Shown here piece by piece: positions 36,649 to 47,226 of a DNA stretch of 64,000 nt (the stretch's first letter is position 1; each line of letters begins with the position of its first letter). The notes under the pieces were generated by a model. The model made no database searches, was not told where the DNA came from, and saw only the letters and a list, made by a program, of their open reading frames with translations. The translations under genes were made by a program, and so were the position numbers. Source of the stretch: Prosapia bicincta (Eukaryota; Arthropoda; Insecta; Hemiptera; Cercopidae); contig JBAIZL010000233.1 of the NCBI GenBank assembly GCA_036971475.1, positions 265,001 to 329,000 of the forward strand. The letters are read 5' to 3'.

Positions 36649-37394
36649 CAGGGATGGCCGACTTCTTAACCCTAAAGAGACACTTCAATATGTTTTGTGA
36701 AGACGAGGGCCGCACAACTAATTTCACACATTCATCAATAAGCCAAATGGAGGCAATACATATATAGTATAGTTTGCATCGTATATGAAATAATATGAAT
36801 CAATAAACGGTACGCAAAAAATTATCATATCAAGCGTAATACACAAAGGTTCAAAATAAGTATAATATTAAATTGGAACACAATATTGGTAAAAGACTCT
36901 AATTAATTCAAATTTTAAAATAATAATTAAGATTGTACCTACTTTGCATAACTGAGAATACTGTGGGTGGGCACAATCGTTCAACAGTTCATAAAAATTC
37001 AGTCTGAATTGAAGTGGTGGCAACCTTTAGCAGAACTCGAAGATGGTTGTCTGTGAGTCTGCTATGGTGAGTTGATTTTATAAATTCCATTGTTGAAAAG
37101 GTGAACTCACAAAGGTATGTCCTTCCAGCATTGAAGTATTTTCCTACTAAAGACACGTAGTTTGGGATATTTCTCCTCAGGCACTTGACACCAGTTTCTG
37201 TCCTCTTCTAAAAAATAGGTCACTTTGCAAATCACAGAGCTCTCACTGGGGGTAAGAACTGTGTTCAACCTATACCAATCTATACTTTAATATTTTACAT
37301 TTATCAATAAATCAATAATCTAATGTTTTCAACATTTGTCTGGGACTGCATAAAACCAGCATGCTGCCCCTGGGCTGCTAGTTGGCCATCCCTG
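36649..37394 (-). mobile_element. Non-autonomous hAT element with 8-bp target duplication
   Basis: The ends are CAGGGATGGCCGACT and its near complement AGTTGGCCATCCCTG. Both sides are flanked by CCTTAGAA (36641-36648 and 37395-37402), a perfect 8-bp duplication. On the minus strand (about 37200-36990) a transposase tail survives: YPKLR, RTYLCEFTFSTMEFIKS and SRLTDNHLRVLLKVATTS. This resembles the C-terminus of hAT transposases related to the GTF2IRD2-type proteins, where it reads YVCE.LFS.M...KS..RSRLTD.HL...LR.A. The rest of the protein is missing. Confidence 0.88.
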
Positions 37395-37724
37395 CCTTAG
37401 AACACAGAAGTTGTGTTAGGTGGCAGGAGCATGTGTCTAGCTTCTTATTTTGCCGAGATAAGATAAGGCCTGACCTGTGTATGCAATATTAGTAATGCAG
37501 CGAGCTGTCTCTTATAAGGGATATATTTTATTAAAAAGTCTGTTATAATGAGGTTCTACTGTATTTTCTAATTATTCTTGTTGAATAGATTAAAAAGGTA
37601 CATGATTCAACAAATCAGATCCCCATCATATCCAAATTCTAGAAGAGACAAGGATAAATGATAAAATAATTGAGTTAATTGTACTATAAAGATGTTTTAA
37701 TTTTAAACACTTAAATTTCTTTAG

Positions 37725-37904
37725 CTACGATCTAGACAACTGTACTCAGATCACGTTCACAGCTGCTATAGGATATATCATAGAAGTCCAGAATACTGGA
37801 TCCTTCAAAGAAAACAACCAACTGAAATGTGAGATTCTAATTTATGGAAAAGATCTTGGAAGGACTTCAGTATGGGCAAACATATCTTGCTCAGAAAACT
37901 GCAG
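37725..37904 (+). CDS. CTNS: Cystinosin exon, luminal domain
   Basis: This 180-bp exon lies between TTTCTTTAG and the donor GTAGTA. The first base completes an Asp codon begun in the exon at 34248; 59 codons follow and AG is left for the next exon. It encodes DLDNCTQITFTAA, then KCEILIYGKDLGRTSVWANI and SCSENC. NCT and NIS are N-glycosylation sequons, and a third sequon (NCS) forms across the next junction. This is consistent with the sugar-rich luminal domain of cystinosin. The donor GTAGTA is weaker than the others. Confidence 0.78.
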
Positions 37905-39383
37905 GTAGTAATAATTTAAAACCGTGTCTTAGGATTTAGGATTGTATTTATTTATTTTAATAAATAATATTTTTATGAAAACTTACAAAAGGATTGTACA
38001 TTTTGAGGCATTGTAATAATTATTTATCAGTTTATTTGACAAAATACCACTACTTGTTTGTTTAAAACAGGTTTTAACATTCTTATAGCTTGGTTATCTG
38101 TCAAACTATTGCACTAAATCAATCTAATGTGCACTATCTACAGTGCATGCTCACAGCGCAAAACTCTTGTCATTTTGCTGGTAGTGTCAAGTAATCACTC
38201 AGACAAGGTACACGTCTCTTCTCATCTTGGATGCTCCCCACCAATTTGGCTCCCTCTTGCACTCTGTTTTGTCAGTTTTGTTCTTACAAATCAATACGAG
38301 TTGAGATCAATCTCAAACCAAATTATTGTTTATTTTTATAAAATTTAACTAGTTATTAGCTTTGCTTGTATCATTAAACCTTATGAAACCACAAGTGTCA
38401 GCACGTGGTCAACTGCATAGTAAAACTTTTGTATAATTTAATATTTAGTGAACATTTAGTAAGCCAATTTAAAGTGTTTTAGTGAACGGTTCTAATGGAA
38501 AGTGGTATGCACACCCAATGCCTTCAACTAAATCTGTGAAGAGCATTTTATTCAATGTAAATTAGTTTTAGCAATTTTTCATTATTCCAACTTTGTTCGT
38601 ACACTCTTTGTTAACTTATAAATTCAAAGTAACTCACAGATATACCTTTAAATGTATGTGTGTAGTATAAAATATTATTACTATTTTACTGTCTTTTCTG
38701 ATAAACTCAAAGGCTGGACACTACATTCTTTATATTTCTCAGCGGACACATTTTGCTTTATGTCGGTGAATGCCCCTCCAAGGACATTGACAGTTTTTCC
38801 AAATGGGGTAAAATTATACAATATCTGTGGTTCATGATTCCATGAAGCTGACCACCCTCATAACCTTATTTCACTACTTTAGGAAATCTCCGAACTTCCG
38901 TCATGTTGTACACATGATGACTGGATGCTTCTCATTTTTATCCAATCATGAAATTACCTTGAACATCATCCTAAAGAATGAGATAGATTTTTTAGGTCAA
39001 GTGGGCTAACTGTATCCATAAGAATGGCTAAGACCCGAGGAAGGAGATACAAATAAAAGCCTCCGTCCTGTGATCAGATAGTTTGATAGTAAGATGGACA
39101 GATAGTCAGTTAGTTAATCTATTTTGAATAGATAGTTATGACAGAGAGTGGTGTCACAGTTTTAAAAGTTTATTAATAATTTTATTTTATTTCAAGATCT
39201 TTGTTACAATCAACATCACGGTATGTAAGTTGAATAAGAGTTTTTGTGAATTTTAATCAAACAAGTTCTAGATTAATATCTGTCTCTTTCCTAATGAAGA
39301 TGTTTAACTCTATGGCCTCTTTGGTTGGTCATTACAAATAAATAGGTAAATATTGTATAACAACTAAAAAGTTAGATTATTAC
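37905..39383 (+). other. Cystinosin intron, left of the BEL insertion
   Basis: I recognise no element. Short frames at 38127 and 38652 have no domain or splice support. Confidence 0.45.
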
Positions 39384-39846
39384 TGTTACGTACTTTTCTT
39401 TAAATTAAAGATAACTTAAAAAGACAGTGTAAATGCTTCAGAGAGGGACTCCTTATCGGCCAACCTTTGTCTCTTACAAGGTTCGGTACGCCCCAGTTCC
39501 ATTCCAATCGTCGGTTAAACGACATCTCTCCCGTCACTCTCGACGTGACGAAGTTTTGTGTGTTCTAAACGAGGCTCGTTTTAGACCATTTCTCTCTCTT
39601 TGTTTCTCCTGTCGTGTGGAGAAGGTACTCTTAACATTAATAGTGACATTTTATATATAAGTGATTTCTTTAAGTTCAACAGGAAATTGATAAGTGCGGG
39701 AAAGGGTGCACCCGAATAACTGTCCGAAAAGTGGTGGTACTTCGCCCAGTGAGGTATGTCACGATATGTAACGTCAATTTCATTTATTTAATTATTTAAG
39801 GTCCTCCGGAAATCAATGTTGCCGTTATATGGCAAAATATTTAACA
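39384..39846 (+). repeat. BEL 5' LTR
   Basis: It runs from TGTTACGTAC to AATATTTAACA and carries the promoter and polyadenylation signals for the element. The 75-codon frame inside it is repeated in the other LTR and is not a gene. Relative to the 3' LTR it has CCAATCG instead of CAGATCG and a longer TATGTCACGATATGTAACGT segment. Confidence 0.96.
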
Positions 39847-39850
39847 TTTT

Positions 39851-39868
39851 TGGTCCTCCGGGCCGGAT
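39851..39868 (+). other. Putative primer binding site
   Basis: TGGTCCTCCGGGCCGGAT starts four bases after the LTR and is complementary to a tRNA 3' end finishing in CCA. From memory the closest tRNA I can suggest is tRNA-Tyr, with a few mismatches; I am not sure of the tRNA identity. Confidence 0.5.
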
Positions 39869-40543
39869 CTTTTGAAAAGGTCCTATGTTAAAACATGTCC
39901 ACAAGTGTGACGTACATATTTCCAACCGCACGCAATATCTTGTCCTTGTTACAAGGCTTACCTCACTCAATTTCTTATCTCTCAGCTGTTCAAATACAGT
40001 AGATTATAACAAACCCTCTCTGAAAGCATATCTTTATAATTCATTACGCTTGTCTATTTGTAAACAATTAGTATGATTCAAAGTTTATGTTTCTCACTCA
40101 TACTATGTTAATAGGCTAATATATTTATAAATATTTTCTGCTATTTAGTATGGTAAAAGAAGTCACCTATGATTTCACTGCTTGTAAATTACAAATTTAT
40201 ATTTATTAATGCTTATTGTTTTGAAGCAGATCATTCAGTTACATGCTGTCTAATGTAATTGTAATTATTTCTTTTAAAATATTTACATTTTTTCATAATT
40301 TGTATTGAACGTTTTTCTGATTGCAATTATTGGAAGATATCTTGTTATTGTAACCTTGAATAAGAGACATTTGTTTACTTGAACTGTTTACGTCCGTTCA
40401 TAAGTTCAAACATTCAATATTTACATTTCTTTGTGAGAAACTAGTTTATGCTTTCTCTATCGCTCTTGCTATTAGTATAGCATATTTTGTTAGTGTATTT
40501 AAAGAGCCTTATTGTTATTGTAGATATAATTCTATTCTACAAA

Positions 40544-43500
40544 ATGGCCAAATCACTAAGAGTAATCACTGCTAAGAAGGAAGCTCTATTTTCCCAGATC
40601 CAATCTATTTATGATCTCACGCAAAAGATTTCTGATAAAGCGATCATGCAGGAATTAATGATCCGAGCTCCCTCTGTCGCTAGCATTAAACAAGAATTTT
40701 TAGACACATTGGACTTATTCAATGAACTCTCGTTGGAAAAAGATAACGATTTTATTCCCAATTTCTCAACTTCGACTGTGGTTAATGATCTTGTTTCTCG
40801 CATAAATTACACTGTTGCTTCAATAGAAGCGAAACAAGCTGCTAGGCAAAAAACCGAAGCTAGCTCTTCACTCTCGTCACAAATCCCACTGCGACTTCCA
40901 AAATTGGAACTCAAACATTTCACGGGTGATCCATTTGAATGGATTTCTTTCAAAAATCTCTTTGACTCTACCATACATAAAAATACATCTCTCAATGCTG
41001 TCACCAAACTACAGTATTTGCTCAGTGTACTCTCAGGTGAACCATTAAAATTAATTAACTCTTTACCTATTTCGGAAGTTAATTATCAAGTCGCGTATGA
41101 CCTTCTTATGGAGAGATATCATTCTCCAAGACGATTAATGTCAATTCATCTCAATAGAATTCTCGACTTGCCGAATATCAATTACACTTCTAACCAAATG
41201 CGTAACTTTGTTACAAGTTACACAGAGAACACCCAAGCCTTGAAGGGGCTACAAATTGATATCACGAGTAACAATCCCTTATTGTCAGCGATGATTTTAC
41301 GCAAGCTGGATTCTACTATACTGAAGAAGCTTGAACAATCACGGGATAACACGTCGACTCTAGCAACACCTGCGGAAATTATCAACTTCCTCTCACAAAA
41401 ATGTAGTGAACTTGAACACGCGACACTACATTCCTTTGCAACTCTCAACGCTAACTCATTACCTTCAAACTCACCTCAAATTTCGAAGGGAAAACAGTTA
41501 ATGTATAAGACTCAGGTTAACCGAAAGGGGACTTCGCTGGTGACTTGTAACTCTGTCAATGACACAGCGTCTGAGACAAAGCATCCTTTATGTTTTCTGT
41601 GTAAAGGAACAGACCATAAAATCTATTCCTGCCTTAAGTTTAAGGCCAAATCTCCGACAGAGCGTTTGAAGATCGCGAAGTCGTATAGTAGATGTATTTC
41701 ATGTTTGGGCGCTCACAGTGTGAAGTTTTGTAAATCCAAATCGACTTGTTTTCAATGTAAAAGGAAACATCACACTCTTCTCCATTTCGACAACGATCAC
41801 CTGCCTCAGCATACACCATTAAAGTCCTCTATTTCCCAGGACCAAGGTGTAACAGAAGTTGTTCAGTCACCTATTAGTATGACTTCTCAGGCGACTAATC
41901 CTGGCTCTCAAAGTACAACTGTGCTCCTGGGCACACTTTTAGTAAAACTCTCCTCTCCTACCGGGACGACTTATGTTTTCCGGGCTCTGGTGGACTCAGG
42001 AAGCCAATCCTCATTTATTTCAGAGCAAGTAGCTCAACTAATGTGTGTAACTCGAACGAGAAGTAATCACAACATTGTTGGACTTTCTCAAACTCTTACT
42101 CGCTCAAGGGGCATGACCTCTTTAGGCGTGCACACTCTCGTTGGGACAGTAATAGCTGCCAAACATAATTTTCTCATTCTCGACAAAATTTGCGTCGATT
42201 TACCTCGTACTCACATTGACGTTAAAGTACTAAATAAGGTACAATCTTATACGCTTGCCAACCCTACTTTTCATTTGCCAAGTCGCATTGATATTCTTCT
42301 GGGCGGCGCTCTTTTTCCTTTAATATTGACTCCAACTACGCATTCTCTCGGCTCTAATATGCCATGCCTGATAGGCACTCACTTTGGATTCATGGTTATG
42401 GGAGAAGCTCCATGTCTGCCTACCTGTGAAAGGGAATCTAGTGCTAGTATGTCCACCACATTACTCACTGTGAATGACTTGGAACTGCACAATTCTCTGC
42501 AAAAATTCTGGCAACATGAAGAAGTGCCCGTAACCTCAAAACTCTCACCACATGATCAAGCATGTGAAGCTCATTATGTCGCTACTCATACACGCGACAG
42601 TTCAGGTCGTTACTGTGTCCGACTTCCTTTCAAACAAGATAAACCTCCTCTCGGAACTTCTCGCGGGAACGCGGAAGTACGATTAAAATCTCTCGAACAA
42701 AAGTTCAACTCTAAGCCTCGTTTCAAGCAACTTTATGCCGAATTCATGTCTGACTATTTGACTTCTGGACACATGATACTTGCCCAAAACACTCAGCTCA
42801 GTTCACCTCACTACTTTTTACCTCATCATGGGGTTCTAAAGGAATCCAGCACCACTACTCGCCTTCGAACAGTCTTTGATGCCAGTGCAAAAACATCCAA
42901 CGGTTTCTCTCTCAACGACACCCTGTGGACAGGACAGAAAATGCAGACCAACATTTGTGATCTGTTACTCATGTTTCGCTATCATAATGTGGTTTTTACT
43001 TGCGATATACGTCAGATGTATCGTCAGATCAAAGTCCACCCTGATGATCAACCTTATCAGCTGATCCTATGGAGGGACCATGTCGATCAACCTATTTCCA
43101 CTTATCAATTGACCACAGTAACCTATGGACTTAGTTGTTCACCTTACCTGGCGATAAGAACTCTTCATCAGCTCGCCTCCGATGAAGGTGCTTCATTCCC
43201 TCAGGCTGCCGAAGTACTCCGCACACAAACGTTTGTCGACGACATTATTGCGGGTGGTGATTCCATTGATGAGGCCTCTCATTTGAAAACTCAGCTCATT
43301 TCTCTTTTACTTCGAGGTGGCTTCGAATTGCGGAAATGGACTACTAACGCTTATCAACTATTACAGGATCTTCCAGACGAACACCTAGAGACACCCACGT
43401 TTCTTCAGGATACCGCACAACCTCATTATAATATTCTCGGACTTCATTGGTCATCCTCTTCAGACGCTTTTACTTACCATTTGAATTTTCCTCGAAACTC

Positions 43501-44197
43501 TAAAACTAAACGCCAAGTGCTCAGCGTTATCGCTCAAATTTATGACCCTTGTGGTTTCCTTTCGCCTGTTGTCATGTGGGCAAAATGTTTTATGCAGCTC
43601 CTCTGGACAAAAGGGTTAGACTGGGACCAATCCCTACCACCTGAACTTCTAACTCAGTGGCAAACATTTGCAAAGACTTCTAATTGTTTAAAAAATATTG
43701 TAATTCCGCGGGCTTTACGCTTGAGTCACTCGTCTAACATTGAGTTACACGGTTTCTCAGATGCTTCTGAGAGTGGATACGCTGCTGTCATTTACTTAAG
43801 ATGTCAGATTAGTGACAACTCGGTGGTAATTCGGCAGCTATTATCGAAGACTCGGGTAGCCCCACTGAAAAAACTCACTGTACCTCGCTTGGAGTTAAGT
43901 GCTGCTCATTTACTCGCTCAATTAGTGGCATATATTATATCTCTTTATAACAAAAAAATGGAATTTTCCTCAGTTTTTCTATGGTGCGATTCGTCAGTAA
44001 CATTGACATGGATACAAACACCTCCTTATCGACTTAAAACCTTTGTCGCCAATCGGGTAGCGCAGATTCAAGAATCATTGCCTTCTCATTATTGGAGGCA
44101 CGTACCGAGTGAACACAATCCCGCTGACTGCGCGTCACGTGGATTACTTCCTTCAGACCTGCCTCAACATGAATTATGGTGGTACGGACCCTCTTGA
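40544..44197 (+). CDS. BEL gag-protease-RT-RNase H polyprotein (ends at TGA)
   Basis: I chose the ATG at 40544 (ACAAAATGG, good context); an in-frame ATG 57 bases upstream is less likely. Gag contains a DUF1759-type region (LPKLELKHFTGDPFEW, about 40890) and zinc knuckles: CFLCKGTDHKIYSC (about 41590) and a second one, CFQCKRKHH (about 41750). The aspartic protease motif LVDSGSQSS is at 41987-42013. Reverse transcriptase shows RTVFDAS, CDIRQMYRQI, TYGLSCSPY and the active site FVDD at 43232-43243, followed by the A17-type GLHW and YDPCGFLSP segments. RNase H has GFSDASE, PRLELSAAH, WCDSS and NPADCASRG. The frame stops at 44195-44197 where relatives have Trp (GPSW), so TGG to TGA is the likely change. 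The protein would make the element's virus-like core and copy its RNA to DNA. Confidence 0.95.
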   Translation: MAKSLRVITAKKEALFSQIQSIYDLTQKISDKAIMQELMIRAPSVASIKQEFLDTLDLFNELSLEKDNDFIPNFSTSTVVNDLVSRINYTVASIEAKQAARQKTEASSSLSSQIPLRLPKLELKHFTGDPFEWISFKNLFDSTIHKNTSLNAVTKLQYLLSVLSGEPLKLINSLPISEVNYQVAYDLLMERYHSPRRLMSIHLNRILDLPNINYTSNQMRNFVTSYTENTQALKGLQIDITSNNPLLSAMILRKLDSTILKKLEQSRDNTSTLATPAEIINFLSQKCSELEHATLHSFATLNANSLPSNSPQISKGKQLMYKTQVNRKGTSLVTCNSVNDTASETKHPLCFLCKGTDHKIYSCLKFKAKSPTERLKIAKSYSRCISCLGAHSVKFCKSKSTCFQCKRKHHTLLHFDNDHLPQHTPLKSSISQDQGVTEVVQSPISMTSQATNPGSQSTTVLLGTLLVKLSSPTGTTYVFRALVDSGSQSSFISEQVAQLMCVTRTRSNHNIVGLSQTLTRSRGMTSLGVHTLVGTVIAAKHNFLILDKICVDLPRTHIDVKVLNKVQSYTLANPTFHLPSRIDILLGGALFPLILTPTTHSLGSNMPCLIGTHFGFMVMGEAPCLPTCERESSASMSTTLLTVNDLELHNSLQKFWQHEEVPVTSKLSPHDQACEAHYVATHTRDSSGRYCVRLPFKQDKPPLGTSRGNAEVRLKSLEQKFNSKPRFKQLYAEFMSDYLTSGHMILAQNTQLSSPHYFLPHHGVLKESSTTTRLRTVFDASAKTSNGFSLNDTLWTGQKMQTNICDLLLMFRYHNVVFTCDIRQMYRQIKVHPDDQPYQLILWRDHVDQPISTYQLTTVTYGLSCSPYLAIRTLHQLASDEGASFPQAAEVLRTQTFVDDIIAGGDSIDEASHLKTQLISLLLRGGFELRKWTTNAYQLLQDLPDEHLETPTFLQDTAQPHYNILGLHWSSSSDAFTYHLNFPRNSKTKRQVLSVIAQIYDPCGFLSPVVMWAKCFMQLLWTKGLDWDQSLPPELLTQWQTFAKTSNCLKNIVIPRALRLSHSSNIELHGFSDASESGYAAVIYLRCQISDNSVVIRQLLSKTRVAPLKKLTVPRLELSAAHLLAQLVAYIISLYNKKMEFSSVFLWCDSSVTLTWIQTPPYRLKTFVANRVAQIQESLPSHYWRHVPSEHNPADCASRGLLPSDLPQHELWWYGPS

Positions 44198-45787
44198 TTA
44201 CAACAGTCGCATGATAACTGGCCTATATCTCATTTTGAGCCTGCAAAACTCATTGACACAGGGGAATATAAACCTATTTCACCTATATCTCTTCTCTCCA
44301 CTGTTCACTCAGAATGGGACTTGCTGCGGAAATATTCTAGCTTTAGTCGACTGCAGCGTGTAATGGCGTACTTGTTGCGTTTCATACACAACTCTCGTCA
44401 CTTGGGAAGAACTGTTGGACCTCTCACTACGGGGGAGTTGAACTCAGCCAGAATCCGAATATTCAAATTACTTCAGGCATCCTCCTTCATCGAAGATTTA
44501 AAGGCATTAGGACACACCCCTCCTAACAGGGTATCTTCTAGGCTTCGACAATTAACACCATTTCTCGATAGCGATGGCGTCCTGCGAGTTGGTGGACGAC
44601 TCGAAGCAGCACAGATTCGTTATGAGACACAACATCCGGTGATTTTGCCTAAGAAACACCCTGTGGTTGACTCCTTGATTGACCTATATCATCGGAAGTA
44701 CCTTCATTCTGGAGTTCAACTCACTCAATCACTTCTCGCACAAGAGGTGTGGATATTGTGTGCTCGGAATGTAATCCGTGCACGCGTCTTCAAGTGTACT
44801 GTGTGCTTTAAGCACCGACCTAAAAATAAAAATCCTCTTATGGGAAACTTACCTCAACCTCGACTGACCCCTACTCGCCCATTTCTCAACACAGGCATTG
44901 ATTATGGTGGTCCTTTCACTCTGAAAGTACATAATCTACGCTCTATTCGAACCATCAAGGCATACATCTGTGTCTTTGTTTGCCTTGTCACCAAAGCTGT
45001 TCACATTGAGGTGGTCACTGATCTCTCGACGGACGCGTTCATCGCAGCATTGACTCGATTTGTGTCTAGACGAGGTCTTTGTCAACACATCTATTCCGAC
45101 TGCGGAACAAACTTTGTGGGAGCTGACAATGCTCTGCGATCTCTACTCAGGACCTCAGGACAAGATCTCGTTTGTGAATTTTCATTTCAACGTGGAGTTA
45201 ATTTTCACTTCAATCCTCCTGCTGCACCTCATCAAGGAGGGCTATGGGAAAGCGCAATTAAAAGCGCTAAACATCACTTGCGTCGCGTCATAGGTGAACA
45301 CGTTCTAACTCTCTCCGAATTCATGACTCTGACAACTCAAGTCGAGTCAATCCTCAACTCTCGACCACTCACACCTTTGTCTAACGATCCTTCCGATCTC
45401 ACTGCTCTGACCCCAGGACACTTTTTAATTGGAGCTCCACTCGTCGCCGTACCCGAAAGAAACCTGGCTGAAGTCCCTACTAATCGACTTAAGCATTGGC
45501 ACCTCGTCCATGCTTTTCACCAACGCGTGTGGAAAAGGTGGCAGCTGGAATATCTTCACACTCTACAGCAGCGGACCAAATGGACGGAAACGACAGACAA
45601 CCTTCGTGTGGGCGACCTAGGGCTAGTGCATCAACCTACTCCGCCTCTCTCTTGGCCATTGGCAAGAGTGACACAAGTGTTCCCTGGCACAGACGGTGTG
45701 GTGCGAGTTGTTCAGCTCAAGACACAGCAAGGACTTATAACTCGACCTTCTCATAAGGTTTTCCCCCTGCCCATTAGTGCAGAATAA
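44198..45787 (+). CDS. BEL integrase part of the polyprotein (downstream of TGA)
   Basis: This is the same frame as the preceding entry, separated from it only by the TGA; the first ATG after the stop is at 44321. It has an HHCC zinc domain (H-P-V...YHRKYLHSG and KCTVCFKH, about 44640-44820). The integrase core has a first Asp in GIDYGG (44900), a second in SDCGTNF (45098) and the Glu in GLWESAIKSAK (45248), so D to E spacing is 50 residues. A C-terminal DUF5641-type domain (GDLGLVH, PLARVTQVFPGTDG, RPSHKVFPL) follows. Without read-through this part would not be made as a fusion. The integrase residues themselves look intact. Confidence 0.93.
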   Translation, partial: LQQSHDNWPISHFEPAKLIDTGEYKPISPISLLSTVHSEWDLLRKYSSFSRLQRVMAYLLRFIHNSRHLGRTVGPLTTGELNSARIRIFKLLQASSFIEDLKALGHTPPNRVSSRLRQLTPFLDSDGVLRVGGRLEAAQIRYETQHPVILPKKHPVVDSLIDLYHRKYLHSGVQLTQSLLAQEVWILCARNVIRARVFKCTVCFKHRPKNKNPLMGNLPQPRLTPTRPFLNTGIDYGGPFTLKVHNLRSIRTIKAYICVFVCLVTKAVHIEVVTDLSTDAFIAALTRFVSRRGLCQHIYSDCGTNFVGADNALRSLLRTSGQDLVCEFSFQRGVNFHFNPPAAPHQGGLWESAIKSAKHHLRRVIGEHVLTLSEFMTLTTQVESILNSRPLTPLSNDPSDLTALTPGHFLIGAPLVAVPERNLAEVPTNRLKHWHLVHAFHQRVWKRWQLEYLHTLQQRTKWTETTDNLRVGDLGLVHQPTPPLSWPLARVTQVFPGTDGVVRVVQLKTQQGLITRPSHKVFPLPISAE

Positions 45788-45939
45788 GCTTATTATTTTT
45801 CTCATGTTTCTAGAAAAGGAATTTTTATTTTATTTAGTGTACATTTGTTTTTTGTGAAGAACTTTCAGTTTGTTTATTGAAAATTATTGTTTTTTTTCTC
45901 TCATGCTGGGGTAGCTTATATTGTATTCTTCTTTGAATC

Positions 45940-45964
45940 CTAGGAGGATTCAAGGCCCCCGGTA
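45940..45964 (+). other. Polypurine tract region before the 3' LTR
   Basis: AGGAGGATTCAAGG followed by CCCCCGGTA lies directly before TGTTACG. Its position and purine content fit the second-strand primer of an LTR element. Confidence 0.5.
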
Positions 45965-46421
45965 TGTTACGTACTTTTCTTTAAATTAAAGATAACTTAA
46001 AAAGACAGTGTAAATGCTTCAGAGAGGGACTCCTTATCGGCCAACCTTTGTCTCTTACAAGGTTCGGTACGCCCCAGTTCCATTCAGATCGTCGGTTAAA
46101 CGACATCTCTCCCGTCACTCTCGACGTGACGAAGTTTTGTGTGTTCTAAACGAGGCTCGTTTTAGACCATTTCTCTCTCTTTGTTTCTCCTGTCGTGTGG
46201 AGAAGGTACTCTTAACATTAATAGTGACATTTTATATATAAGTGATTTCTTTAAGTTCAACAGGAAATTGATAAGTGCGGGAAAGGGTGCACCCGAATAA
46301 CTGTCCGAAAAGTGGTGGTACTTCGCCCAGTGAGGTATGTACAAAACGTCAATTTCATTTATTTAATTATTTAAGGTCCTCCGGAAATCAATGTTGCCGT
46401 TATATGGCAAAATATTTAACA
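45965..46421 (+). repeat. BEL 3' LTR
   Basis: It runs from TGTTACGTAC to AATATTTAACA and is nearly identical to the 5' LTR. The host sequence ATTAC resumes immediately after it. Confidence 0.96.
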
Positions 46422-46607
46422 ATTACAGAATAAAAAAATATTAATAAATTTACACATTATTCAATATTTGTTTATTGCTAGCAACTTTGGGTCAATTCTT
46501 TGTGCTCACTCCACAAAATTTTATTTGAACAATTTAAACATTTCATTTAATAAAGAATAACAGAAGACCATTGAATAAAATAATTAAAAATTAATATCAA
46601 CATTTGT

Positions 46608-46882
46608 TGATTCCATCTTCGCGTGAGCTACTAGTAATCACTTACAACTTTTTAAAAAAAGTTTTAACTTGCCTATAGTAGCACTTACTTTTTTTGTTGT
46701 TGAGGACGGCCGTTTCGGGAGATGTGTCCCTTTGTCAACTCAGACCATAACTCAAGTTACGGAGTTACGGTCTGAGTTGACAAAGGGACACATCTCCCGA
46801 AACGGCCGTCCTCAACAACAAAAAAAGTAAGTGCTACTATAGGCAAGTTAAAACATTTTTTTAAAAAGTTGTAAGTAAAAAT
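46608..46882. mobile_element. Penelope-like family A palindrome
   Basis: The left side opens with the family terminus TTGATTCCATCTTCG and GAGCTACTAG. From 46640 to 46875 the sequence is a nearly perfect palindrome with arms of about 115 bp. Each arm holds CTCAGACCGTAAC-like sequence, TTGACAAAGGGACACATCTC, CCGAAACGGCCGTCC and the TAAGTGCTACTATAGGCAAG tail. No coding sequence is kept. The arms are far more alike than old repeats should be, so formation or correction was recent. Confidence 0.8.
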
Positions 46883-47023
46883 TAATTTTTATATTTCAGA
46901 AATGTTTATTACAATTTTAATTATTTTTTAAAATATTTACTTACGAATATAAAATAGCGCAGTTACAAAAACTGTTTTGTTAACATTAATTTCCTGCACA
47001 TCAACAAATATTGCTACTTATAG

Positions 47024-47027
<4 letters not shown>

Positions 47028-47084
<57 letters not shown>

Positions 47085-47226
47085 ATAAATTTAAATTATT
47101 TCAAACACAAGAATACTTTTAATGAATATATTTATATGAATGAATAAATATATTCATTAAAAGTATTCTTGTGTTTGAAATAATTTAAATTTATTAACTA
47201 TATATACAAGAAAACATATCACCATA

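Larger units (their letters stand above)
34339..37724 (+). other. Cystinosin intron with TE insertions
   Basis: This intron holds the TG/GA compound microsatellite (34737-35109), a Tigger/pogo transposase relic (35878-36355) and a hAT remnant (36649-37394). The rest shows nothing recognisable. Confidence 0.6.
39384..46421 (+). mobile_element. BEL/Pao LTR retrotransposon, nearly intact
   Basis: This 7038-bp element sits in a cystinosin intron in the same orientation as the gene. LTRs of 463 and 457 bp begin TG and end CA. The 5-bp target duplication ATTAC lies just before 39384 and just after 46421, as expected for BEL/Pao. The order gag, protease, reverse transcriptase, RNase H, integrase in one frame is the BEL/Pao layout. 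The only clear defect I see is a TGA at 44195-44197. The LTRs differ by about two substitutions and one 6-bp indel region, so insertion was recent. Confidence 0.96.

Noticed and set aside
39433..39660. 75-codon frame in the LTR, repeated at 46014-46241
   Set aside because: It is LTR regulatory sequence present twice; no protein of this kind is known in BEL elements.
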